Assembly: GCF_021462225.1 (NCBI RefSeq)
Contig: NC_061805.1
Span: 1,244,001 to 1,308,000, forward strand
Length of the DNA: 64,000 bases
DNA from: Girardinichthys multiradiatus
Lineage: Eukaryota > Chordata > Actinopteri > Cyprinodontiformes > Goodeidae
Direction: 5' to 3'
The notes under the pieces were generated by a model. It was not told the origin of the DNA. It worked only from the letters and a program-made list of their open reading frames with translations, and did not search any database. A program made the position numbers and the translations under genes. This document shows, in pieces, positions 38,701 through 50,700 of the stretch. Positions within the stretch are counted from its first letter, which is position 1. The number at the start of each line of letters is the position of its first letter.

Positions 38701-41700
38701 TCTGTCTGATATGAGAAGATCAGAGGATTTATTTGCCGATCGAAGACCGTGCCACAACCGGCGCAGGTAAAAAAAAACCTACAGAGGTTCTATTTCCAAG
38801 GAGATGAGTTTCCTCCTTGTGTATGCAGTCGACTAAAGGTTCTTCATCTTTTCCCCTCCTGGACGGATGAGAAGTTACCGTTTTTCTTTAAGTCGATCAC
38901 AGACGCGTGATATCCCCCCCCCCTCTTTTTCTTCAGACCTGATCCCATCCTCAACCTGTGGAGAAAAGAAATCAACTTCAGTAAAACAGAAGCAAGATTC
39001 TGACAAGCATTTGGGGCACAGATCGTGTCCGTCCTCTACCTGTAGAGGAGCCCCACATGAAGCGCACGCCAGCATCCCGATCACAGACGTGGGAAATGCA
39101 GGCAGGCACCAGGCCAACTGAGCGAGGACTTCAATAGAACTGAAGAACGCGATCAGAGGCCTCTTTTTAATCCACTGCTTCTCAATACAGACACGAGCCA
39201 GGCAATCCGAGCGAGAACTGTGCAGCACAGAACACAGTCAGAACATCCAGCTTCCACTCACCTGAAAACTGCAGCTGTCCGCTCCTCCCCACCCAGTCTC
39301 AACAGGGGAAAAGAAGCGCCAGCACCAAGCTTCCGGCTACTAGAATTCTGCTAACACAGAAACAGAGAAACGTCAACCACAGCCTTAGAGGGCTACAAGA
39401 GCACTCCGACAAAAAAAATCACAGGCAGGATGACGCCGAATCACAAAAACCGTGTGCTTACCTCTCTTAGACCTGCAATACCCAATAACCGCCGAAACAC
39501 GGACTTATAGGAGCGACCAACCTGCGAAACACGCGACGGTTGACAGCGAGAAGATCAAAAAGACCGAACGTAGCCTTTCACGTGCTACTTATAGACGCAC
39601 GCCCAGGTGGGCTACGTGTCACATGCGTGACTTTGTTTACATTTAAACTCGACCTGCGCAGAGAGCGAGGAGACATATCCACTTTGTTTACTGCCACTGG
39701 CAGTCAGGAAGGAATGAAACAGAACTGGACTTTATTTGCTAAGTGGGTGATTTTTGAAGGCAGTTAGTGGAACTGGGTTTTAATTAGCAGTATGAGACAA
39801 GATGGGAGTAAATACAAATGCATGGCACAATTTTCTGATTTGTATTTGAACAAAATGTTGAAAACCATGTATTTCATTCACTTAATAATAATATGCTACT
39901 TTGTGTTGGTCTATCAAAAAAAACATCCCAATAAAATACACTGAAATATGAGGTTGTGATGAGCCAAAGCCTGAAAATGTTTGAAGGGTGTGAATACTTT
40001 TGAATAACAATGTGAAAAAATTTTTGTACATCTTAACAATACTGTATTACAAATTCTTTCAAATAGCACTGGCACTTTAGTGCACCTGTTGGAGCCACAT
40101 CAGATGGCTTTGCAGTCGGCCCTCCTCCAGAAAAGTCCTGAGCTGGGCTGAGATGTTCAGCCACACCCGGGTGTAATGTGTTACATTCCCAATAAATGCA
40201 AACGTCTCATTTGCCTGTGATTGAAAATAAAAGAAAATCAACAACATCATCTGAATCATCATCTGATCTAAAACTTTCACTGGGCATCCCATCATCTTCA
40301 CTCTGCTTAGTCAGAGACTCGAAGAGCTGATCCGAAAGCTCTTGAAAACAGAATTAAACCCTGCATAGCATTTTTTTTTTTCATTAAATCTTGGTTACAT
40401 CAAGATACAGACAATGATACTATTGCAACAGTTTGTTCAGTGGTCTCTGATATGTGTAACTGAGTCTGAAATATGTCTGGTATGGTGATGAAACATGTTA
40501 CAGGAACATGCTGCTAACATTTAATTGTTTAATTTTAATATTTACATGTTAACTTGTTGTAAACATACTTTCAAAGCAGGCTTCCTACCTTTTGAATCAC
40601 TTTATCCACCTGGGAACCAATAGGTGAGTAGAGGATCTTGGGATTTGTAGTCATCAAGTGAACAAGTAGGCCCAGATTCCTTTGTTCTTTGCTGGTGAAT
40701 CCCAGTGAGCTCATATTCCCCTGCTTCAACGCCTCAGGCTCAATGATCCTGAAACAAAAGTGAGCCACAATAACAGTCTTCTGCTGAGCCAGTCACTTTT
40801 CTATCTTTCACATTAAAACCAACAGCTACTGCTGCCATTATTCCATTTTCTACCTCATAAATGTCTGCTGTTTATTCCTAGAGCCTGCTACTTGTTTCCC
40901 ATGTGTAGTGAGATACAACAATGTAGCAATATGACTCAAGAAAAAAAGAGGGAAACTTGCCACGAGAATTCTGATTTATTTTTGCAAGGTAATCCAGACA
41001 CAGAAAACAGTATGATAGTAAATCCAAGTACTGCATTTAACAGGAGTCAAATATACATTGAACTGTTCCACTTTATTACAGCTCATTCAAAATATTTTGT
41101 TGGGGAAGAAAAAATCTTCACTGTAGCACTAGTCTACTGTCAGATGTGCCACTTTTGACTTTTTGTTTTCTCCTCAGGTCATTTCCAGCTTGCAGAGAAC
41201 GTTTTGTTAGAGTGAGGCACACACAGCTGAGGCCTTAGAAATGCAAGCCAGTGATTTAGAAATGTGTGAATACAGAGAGATTGCGTTGGAAAAATTGGCA
41301 GTTAAACCCTTTTCATGCTGCTTTTTTAATAAATATGATATATCATTTAATGATTATACATGCTATCTGTGATTGGGTTACAGTGATTGCGTGACTGCTA
41401 AAATTCTTTTTTTTTTTTATATTAACTGTTTGTCTGCGGCTGCACAGTGGCGCAGCACTGTTGCCTTGCAGCAAGAAGGTCCTGGGTTTGATTCCCGGCC
41501 TGGGGTCTTTCTGCATGGAGTTTGCATGTTATCCCCGTGCATGCGTGGGTTCTCACCGGATACTCCGGCTTCCTCCCACAGTCCAAAGACATGCCTGTTA
41601 GCTTAATTGGTAACTCTAAATTTCCCTTAGGTGTATGAATGAGTGTGTGTGTGGTTGTTTGTGTGTTGCCCTGCGATGGATTAGCGACCTGTCCAGGGTG

Positions 41701-44700
41701 TACCCCGCCTCTCGCCCATAGACTGCTGGAGATAGGCACCAGCTCCCCCGCGACCCACTATGGAATAAGTGGTAGAAAATGACTGACTGTTTGTCTGCCT
41801 AAGCATTCCTGACACTTTTTCTTTGTACCATTCCTGAACTCATTTCCCTTCAAGCCTTCTTGAGAGAGAAAACATATTTTCTGTGCAACTCCTAAAGAGA
41901 CTGTGTTCCCTTATCACCAACTGGGAAACTCCCTTGATTGGATCCTGGTTGGGATCCAACAGTCATTCCATCCAAACACCCAAGTTAGTCTATTTCAATA
42001 TATAATATTTAGTCAGTCAGTCAGTCATTTTCTACCGCTTATTCCATAGTGGGTTGCGGGGGAGCTGGTGCCTATCTCCAGCAGTCTATGGGCGAGAGGC
42101 AGGGTACACCCTGGACAGATTGCCAGTCCATCACAGGGCAACACACAAACAACCATGCACACACCTAAGGTCAATTTAGAGAGACCAATTAACCTAACAG
42201 GCATGTCTTTGGACTGTGGGAGGAAGCTGGAGTACCTGGTGAGAACCCACGCATGCACGGGGAGAACATGCAAACTCCATGCAGAAAGACCCCAGGCTGG
42301 GAATTGAACCCAGGACCTTCTTGCTGCAAGGCAACAGTGCTACCAACTGCGCCACCGTGCAGCCCATATAATAATTATTCCCTGCAAAAGTTGAGAATTC
42401 ACAGCAGATTGGAAAACAGATTGCTTTATTGTTTGTTAAATATATAAGACCAATTGATTTATTAATTATACAGTATTATAATTTAATATGGTGCTGATGT
42501 AATGTTACAATATTAGGGTCACCATAGTCATAGAGCAAATAACTTTCTGACAATGTATTTTCTACCTGTTCTGTTCTTGGCCAGATTTAAATTTTCTATT
42601 TTTGACTTTGTTCCAAAACCTTCAAAATCCCTTTGTATGAAATAATACATCCTGTTATCTGGTCTTTCTGCTCTCTCAGTTCTAGCTTTCACTGACTCAT
42701 GTTCAGATTTCACCCACCTGTTGTTCCCACACAGAATGGGCTGCAGTCCTGCCCACAGCTGAACAAATGCTGAAAACTGAGAGTGAGGATTTTCCTCCTC
42801 CAACTTCCCCTTTCCACCTCCCTCCACTCCTTCCTCTCCATCCTCTCTGGGAACATCTGTGGTGTTGACACTCCATGCAGTGATGTTAAGGGGCCACGTC
42901 CCATTGGTTGGGGATACAGGATTTTGACCAGCGCATGCTCCTTTGGGCAGCAGACGGGCCAGTCCAGAAAGCAGGTCCACATCCTTCAGTAGCCTCTCTA
43001 CATCAGTCAGGTCCTTCAACAGGGCACCAAGGTGAGAGAGGGGTGGCAAGGAGCTGGGCTGCTCCAGATGAAGCTACAGAGATACCAAACATATCATTTA
43101 TTCATTTAAAATAACAAAATTTAAAATGTCAAAACAAGATGCAACCCAGGTGAAAAGTCACGCCCTCCCTCTGTCAGGTGACCTCAATGAACCAATCGAG
43201 CAGCGATATTACTCAACAAGCAAATGCTATGGGCAGGTGCACAGGGAAACACAGAGAAAGTTTGCTGCAGGTAAGCTTTTAAAGTCATTTAGCACGTATG
43301 GCATTTTAAGCCCATTTTCTCAAATAGCTTCCACTAAAAGGAATGGAATGTTGTTTTGTGCAATTCATGTTTAGTAATGTTCTTGTATGCAAGTCAGTGA
43401 ACTTTATACCAAATAATATAGTGCAATAATGTTTAAATGATTTATGTGTTTTTTAGTATATATTGATATACTGTATAATGTTATGCTATATGTTATTATA
43501 TATATATAATAATTTATATTTTAATAATGAATTCTAGATAATTAAAGCTCCAGTAGGTAACTTTGTAAAAATAAATTTTTTACATATTTATTAAAACTGT
43601 CACTATGTCCTGACAGTAGAATATGAAACAGGAAATCTGTGAAAAAATTAAGATCTTCTGTCTCCTCCTAGTGGTCCTCCTGCTGTTTACAGAAACAACC
43701 AATCAGAGCCACGAGGAGTGTCTTAGCAGTGTCAATCACGATTGTGTACATGCTGGTCACACCCCTCCTCCCCACAGCAGGTATTGTCGCTCAAGCCTAA
43801 GATTGCCAGTGTACTGCAGTTGTGCCAATGGCGCTTTGCTAATGATTTAAGGATCAAGTTTGTAGTCAAAGTACCACCAGGTCATAGTAAATGTTTAAAC
43901 CGTATCATAGATGTTTCCTCCCTACTAGTGAATGTGCCATAGCTGTTTATCCGCCATAATCGGTGGCCCTGATTACTAGCCTGCACGTTCACGGCAGGCT
44001 CCGCTGTGGGGGAGGAACTGTGAAAGAGAGGGTTGTAGCACAGCAGAGAGCAATGAGGAGGGACCTGTAAGGTGTCCTTGTTCAAACTTTCAGGCTAAGT
44101 CCACGGTTTCCTCAGAAAACCCTACTGCATCCTTAATACAACCAGTATTGTTTACTTAATTACCTGAACTTGGATTTGTGTACACATTGATTTACATTAA
44201 TTCATTGAACAAAGGCCCTGTATCCTATACAGGCCAGATTTTAAACTGATGACGAGCTCCGAAAATGTCTAGAGCCTAGACAGAAGAACTCCTCTCAAGT
44301 CAAAGGATTCAGACCATCCAACCACAACTGAGAGGATTCCATGTGCTCTGTCTGGGCCGGTAGGAGGCTCCCTAAAGCTGATTTAAACTCTTTTCCCTTT
44401 TTGAAATTCTCTGCCCTTGTGCCTTATTTTTTGCCACAGCTGTTCCCTCCTATTATTTTAAACATTATTTTATTAAAATAATATTTTATCTGATCTTGCA
44501 TTGTGAAGGGTGGTCTAAACGTTTGCTGATTATTGCCTAAGTTAGTTCCAAGACTAACTCAACTTCACTTCCAGATTCTTCAAGATAATCCTTGGTTCTC
44601 AAGCATAAACATTGCATGGAAATGTTGCATCACTCTTTTTGGTCATGATTTCCAATCATCTTCAATCAACTTGTTGATATTGTACATAGCCATTAGTCTT

Positions 44701-47700
44701 CATTCTTCTTCATTCTTTCATTATTTGATCAAATATTAAAATATTAATATTAAAATATTAATATTAAATATTAAATAATATTCTCACATTCATATTTACA
44801 ACATAGTGGCGTCCTTGGGTGGGCATTATTATGAACAGCTTGCACTGTACATAAATGTGAATGAATAAACCACAACTGCACATTATTGATGTACCAAGTG
44901 ATTAGCTTAAAATCAGCTGTCACTGGTCAAAATAGGACTCAAAACATCAGAGTTCTAACATCAGATGTCACTGATTATATTTAAGAGAACATTATAACTC
45001 GTGACACTCCAGGAGTTCACAAATTTAGACTTTCGTCAAAATGAATAACTCCAATATCTCCGTGCTAGTAATAATCAACTCTGCTACATAAGCAAAATTT
45101 TAGATGTTCTGACTCAGTCTGGTTTCTTCTGTGTAAGCAATAACTTGAGACTTTGTTTAACTTTAGTTAATCTCACTGTCCAGACAGTTGCTGCACATCT
45201 GTATCCAGAGGCTGTGTTTTGTGTAAGACCACAATTTGAAACTAAATTAACTTTGCAGTTAGTTTAGTATCTGACCTAATTTTGATGCATGTATCCATTC
45301 AGGAACTATATAATTTGTTTTATGGTTTGAAAGAACAGGATTTTTGCCAGATTAAATCCCAAATTTAATCTAATCACCCTGCCTGCCATAAAGGTGGGTT
45401 GAATCAAAAGTCAAATTGCAATTATTACACTTAGGAGGTGTAGCAATTTTCTTTTTCCTTTGCATTGTAAACAAAATTCCCTTAAAGGTTAAGAGTAGTG
45501 TCTAATCACTAGCTCCTCCCAAGAAGGGTGAAAATTTACTCTAAAATCACAAAATATCCTTGGAGAAATGAGTAGCATTGTAACACTTAGAGCGTAGTGT
45601 TGTCATAAGTCACAGGTTGAATGATCAACTGGTGCACCCATTTTACAATCAAATGTTTCCAATATATGTATAGCCAGATATACATATATAGCTGTATATA
45701 CATTTGTTGTTGCTTTTACGAATTTCTCATAACTTTGTTGTTGTTTTGTAGTGTCTGCCAGAATGATGGAATCACACTCCATTATGAATTCAGCAGACGT
45801 GGAGATGCAGAAAGTGGTGGTTGCTGATCTCATCCGTTTGTCTCCAGATGAGCGGGATGCTTTAAATCAGTTTGACCTTGCTGCTTGTGATAAACAGATT
45901 CAAGAATTACTTGACCTAATTGGAAATCCAACTAGAGAGATTCTGATTTCAGATGTTCTTTGTCAGCTTACCTTGTTGTATCAGCAGAAATCACAACTGG
46001 AAGCTAAAAGATATCTTCAGTTACAGACTGACCATCAGATGGCCCTTCAAAGAGAGATTGCTGTGAAGTTTGAGCTCTCAAAAGCCGAGGAGAGGATGGA
46101 GAAAGCTGAAGCAAAGTTAGTGGACCTGAAGGCAGATGAGCTCAAGAAAGCTTCATCCCAAAGGGGGGAACAGACCCCCCCCCCGTTCAGGTACCCAATT
46201 TGCATTTTCACTCACAGCAGCTGCAGCAGCCACAGGAGGAGGCAGACCCAGACAGCAGGCATCCAGCACCTAGGTCAGAGTCTCCCTTCCTAAATTTAGC
46301 CAAAGTCTCCAACTTACTTCCACAGACCTTAACAGAAATGTTGGAAGTCAGATGGCCTCCAGTGGTTGCCTGCCAAATTCCATTGCAGTCAACAACCACC
46401 AAGATGACCAAGTGCCGGACTCAGCGTGCACAAGTGGCCCGATTCAGTGGGAGGAGCACCCCTCCAGCCTGATCGGCACCCATCTCCTTTCTGACTCTGT
46501 GTCGACCCCTACGGACCAGGAGAGAAGCACATGGTTCTCAGGTGACGCAATCCAACCTGACCGACCACCACTTGCACGAGTCCATTCATTAGAAAGCTCT
46601 CATTTAAAGCATGAGAAGACTTGTCTCCTTCCCCAGAGGTTAGGTCAGGATCTTCCACCATTTCATGAACTTAACCAGCATGACTTCTCAGATGGACGTG
46701 GTCCACCTTGGGAGCATGGTGTCCGTTTCAAACAGCTTGAATCCCTTGCTAAGGACATAGAAGTTTTTGATCCAGGTAGCCAGGAGTCAAATATTGATGC
46801 TTACCTGCTTGAGGTTGAAAATTGCCTTCTTGACTTGCCTTTTCCTTCTCATCGTGAGAAGCTGAGGCTTATTTGGAAAACAACAGCTAAGAGTGTTCAT
46901 GTGTTCATAAAAACTCTTCCTCCAGAAATTAGTGACAGTTATCAGGATGAACCTCCCAGAGAATATTTCCACCGTTTAAAGACGACTTATTTTCAGGGAT
47001 GTTATGCTCCAGGTCTTGAAGAAGTCCACACTTTTAAGTCTTTGTTTCTTCACAACCTCCACGTTAGCGTGCAGTATGAAGTGACCATGCATTGCATAAC
47101 AGAGAATCTCTCCATGCAGGAGACTCGTAGATATGCTCAGCTTGTGTGGGAAACACGTGTCAGTTCAGACAGAGCAGGAAAAGGTAAAGTTAGAGTGTTA
47201 AACATTCAAACTGAGAACAGGCCTAAGAAGAGGCGCAAAGTAACTTCCCAAGTGATGCAACAGAACCAGGGGGGTGGTAACTGGCGTCAGCCAAAAGACA
47301 AGCCACCAGTTAAAAGACAAACACCTTTTCACAGTGCAACATCGAACTGTAAGGTTGGTGGTAAAGAGTGGAGCCACTCCAAAGATGTCATCACAAAGGA
47401 GGAGTTTGAGATGATCTGCAGGTGCATTATAATTGAGGTAACGGTGTTCCTAAAAGACCTGACCCTATATTCTGTTTTAATCTTTTTCTTTTTATGGTTT
47501 TGAACTTCAGGAATTAAGGTTTAAAAGCAGTATTATTATGGTGTGAAAATTATTACATGACTTTTGTTTTTGCTTTGTTTTTTCTCTTTAAAACATTTTA
47601 TTAGTATTAGTCTCTGCCCAAGCCTGCCTCACTCCTTTCCAAACACTAACCTCTGAACCAAAATGAACTGTTGAACTCTGCCTTGCTACAGGAACCCAGT

Positions 47701-50700
47701 GACTCTTTTCACATGGCTGAGGATGGATTGTTAGCCCCAAAGACTGGATTTCATCCTATTCTCCGGGACTAAAAAGGGGGGATGTTGGGACCTACAGCCA
47801 TGGATTTCAACATCAAAACTCCGGTACGAACATTTCTGGAACTTTCAAAATAAATGGCATTTAACTGACTTCCAGCACAACTCGGAAGGGGGAAGGGGGG
47901 TAGCAGAGGACTTCCCACAATGACACTGCCCGAATATAAGCCCCCACTTTTCCGCAAGTCTTTCTCTTCCACACCGATGACCATCGGGATAGGAGGGAAC
48001 AAAGCGCACTGATGTCTTTTGCTGGCAAAAAGACATAAATTCAACTGGATGCAAAGCCATACGATTATCGATCATATGCAAAGTTAAGTAGAATGAAATA
48101 CTGTCTGTGTATCCGGAATTTTCATTCATGAACGGGGAAATTAAGGTGTAAGAGTTGCTTACCTTTCTCTCCGCAGTCCCCATAAATTCTTGTATTTTAA
48201 GAAATTGTGTGAATTCATTCCATATATGTGCAGAGTTTATGCTGTTCAATAATGCCAGAGCTCGTCTCACACCTTTCTATTCTGTCCTCATACCATTGCC
48301 TTAATGGGGCTGGTATTTACAGGACAATCCTTAACAGACCGAAATATTATTTGATAAAATATTAAAATATTAATATTAAAATATTAATATTAAATATTAA
48401 ATAATATTCTCAGATTCATATTTACAACACAGCCTTTCACTTTTAATCACATGAACCATTGAACTATAACCCTTTGGGTTACATCTATCGTGTGGTATAT
48501 TAATACAGGTCCTTCTCAAAATATTAGCATATTGTGATAAAGTTAATTATTTTCCATAATGTAATGATGAAAATTTAACATTCATATATTTTAGATTCCT
48601 TGCACACTAACTGAAATATTTCAGGCCTTTTATTATCTTAATACGGATGATTTTGGCATACAGCTCATGAAAACCCAAAATTCCTATCTCACAAAATTAG
48701 CATATTTCATCCGATCAACAAAAGAAAAGTATTTTTAATACAAAAAACGTCAACCTTCAAATAATCATGTACAGTTATGCACTCAATACTTGGTCGGGAA
48801 TCCTTTGGCAGAAATGACTGCTTCAATGCGGCGTGGCATGGAGGCAATCAGCCTGTGGCACTGCTGAGGTCTTATGGAGGCCCAGGATGCTTCGATAGCG
48901 GCCTTTAGCTCATCCAGAGTGTTGGGTCTTGAGTCTCTCAACGTTCTCTTCACAATATCCCACAGATTCTCTATGGGGTACAGGTCAGGAGAGTTGGCAG
49001 GCCAATTGAGCACAGTGATACCATGGTCAGTAAACCATTTACCAGTGGTTTTGGCACTGTGAGCAGGTGTCAGGTCATGCTGAAAAATGAAATCTTCATC
49101 TCCATAAAGCTTTTCAGCAGATAGAAGCATGAAGTGCTCCAAAATCTCCTGATAGCTAGCTGCATTGACCCTGCCCTTGATAAAACACAGTGGACCAACA
49201 CCAGCAGCTGACACGGCAACCCAGACCATCACTGACTGTGGGTACTTGACACTGGACTTCTGGCATTTTGGCATTTCCTTCTCCCCAGTCTTCCTCCAGA
49301 CTCTGGCACCTTGATTTCCGAATGACATGCAGGATTTGCTTTCATCCGAAAAAAGTACTTTTGACCACTGAGCAACAGTCCAGTGCTGCTTCTCTGTAGC
49401 CCAGGTCAGGCGCTTCTGCCGCTGTTTCTGGTTCAAAAGTGGCTTGACCTGGGGAATGCGGCACCTGTAGCCCATTTCCTGCACACGCCTGTGCACGGTG
49501 GCTCTGGATGTTTCTACTCCAGACTCAGTCCACTGCTTCCGCAGGTCCCCCAAGGTCTGGAATCGGCCCTTCTCCACAATCTTCCTCAGGGTCCGGTCAC
49601 CTCTTCTCGTTGTGCAGCGTTTTCTGCCACACTTTTTCCTTCCCACAGACTTCCCACTGAGGTGCCTTGATACAGCACTCTGGGAACAGCCTATTCGTTC
49701 AGAAATTTCTTTCTGTGTCTTACCCTCTTGCTTGAGGGTGTCAATAGTGGCCTTCTGGACAGCAGTCAGGTCGGCAGTCTTACCCATGATTGGGGTTTTG
49801 AGTGATGAACCAGGCTGGGAGTTTTAAAGGCCTCAGGAATCTTTTGCAGGTGTTTAGAGTTAACTCGTTGATTCAGATGATTAGGTTCATAGCTCGTTTA
49901 GAGACCCTTTTAATGATATGCTAATTTTGTGAGATAGGAATTTTGGGTTTTCATGAGCTGTATGCCAAAATCATCCGTATTAAGACAATAAAAGACCTGA
50001 AATATTTCAGTTAGTGTGCAATGAATCTAAAATATATGAATGTTAAATTTTCATCATTACATTATGGAAAATAATGAACTTTATCACAATATGCTAATAT
50101 TTTGAGAAGGACCTGTAATAACATACTTTCAACAAAAGACAAGATTTTAGAGATAAGGTGAAAAGCTTGGCTATCCAACGACCACAAGATTTTTGTTTTT
50201 GAGGAAAAATGTTAATTTTTCCATGGCAAGCTAGTTATGATGCAAAAATCGATTATTTTTTAGTTTGTTTGCTCAGTAAGCTTTTTTATTTTTACCCCTC
50301 TGTCTAGGAAGCCAAGGAGTATATAGATACTCCATATAAAAGTGGGTTTCCGCTGCAGCTTAGCAGGATGGTTTTCTGAGTCCCATTATTTTCCCCCCTG
50401 TGTTTCCACTAGATATACCAGGGTAAGAATGGAGAAGGCATTTACCCCAAAATCAGCTCAGGTAGAAGGGTGGTACTTTTTGTATGACTCTGCATTAACA
50501 GGGTGTTTCTGAAGAGGGAATCTAATAAAAATTTAGCATTTGTTGAATGTTCTCAGTCTTTATTTTCAGTCATTTCTGCTGAAACGTCTCCCTCCAAATA
50601 CCAGACATCCATCTCATTATGGTATTTCAGGTTGGTCGGCAATAGATGCGGAGAACATGGTCCACTCGGACTCTATGTTACCAACATCCCCAGGAATCTG

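Larger units (their letters stand above)
36533..39724 (-). mobile_element. DIRS-like tyrosine-recombinase retrotransposon, internally deleted
   Basis: Bounded by inverted termini: GTTCTGTTTCATTCCTTCCT at 36533 and its reverse complement ending at 39724. In minus order: gag-like frame, RNase H/methyltransferase-like frame, tyrosine recombinase. The reverse-transcriptase core expected before RNase H is missing between about 38875 and 38600. GC content is clearly higher than in the surrounding intron. DIRS elements integrate through a tyrosine recombinase and usually leave no target duplication (family knowledge). Confidence 0.88.
35048..40007. mobile_element. Tc1-like non-autonomous transposon split by nested insertions
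   Basis: Inverted termini lie 5 kb apart: AAGTATTCACATCCCTTGGC at the left, and the reverse complement of GTGTGAATACTTTTGAA at the right. Similarity continues inwards through the plus-strand blocks around 35100-35200 and 39800-39960 (AGACCAACACAA on the left, TTGTGTTGGTCT on the right). The left body runs to about 35995, the right resumes near 39725. Everything between came in later: an L2 tail and DIRS sequences. No transposase frame remains. Confidence 0.78.
44718..48429 (+). mobile_element. Gag-only (non-autonomous) LTR retroelement
   Basis: The 3' LTR spans 47783-48429 (TGTTGGG...ACAACA). It is preceded by a purine tract AAAAAGGGGGGA at 47771-47782. The last about 85 bp of the LTR (AT-rich, ending ACAACA) recur at 44718-44803, followed by TGGCGTCCTTGGGTGGGC at 44807, in primer-binding-site position. 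Between them lies a Gag-like coding region and no protease, RT or integrase. The rest of the 5' LTR is not recognisable upstream, so it seems truncated. Confidence 0.75.

Noticed and set aside
41438..41510. tRNA gene
   Set aside because: The A- and B-box-like sequence is the head of a SINE, without a foldable cloverleaf or anticodon arm that I can support.
41422..42307. Two similar proteins of 79-105 codons on opposite strands
   Set aside because: Both are translations of the inverted SINE pair.
45751..47503. Gag-like protein as a domesticated host gene
   Set aside because: The frame is broken at a C-homopolymer and again before 46352, and the element keeps its purine tract and LTR; nothing suggests selection as a host gene.
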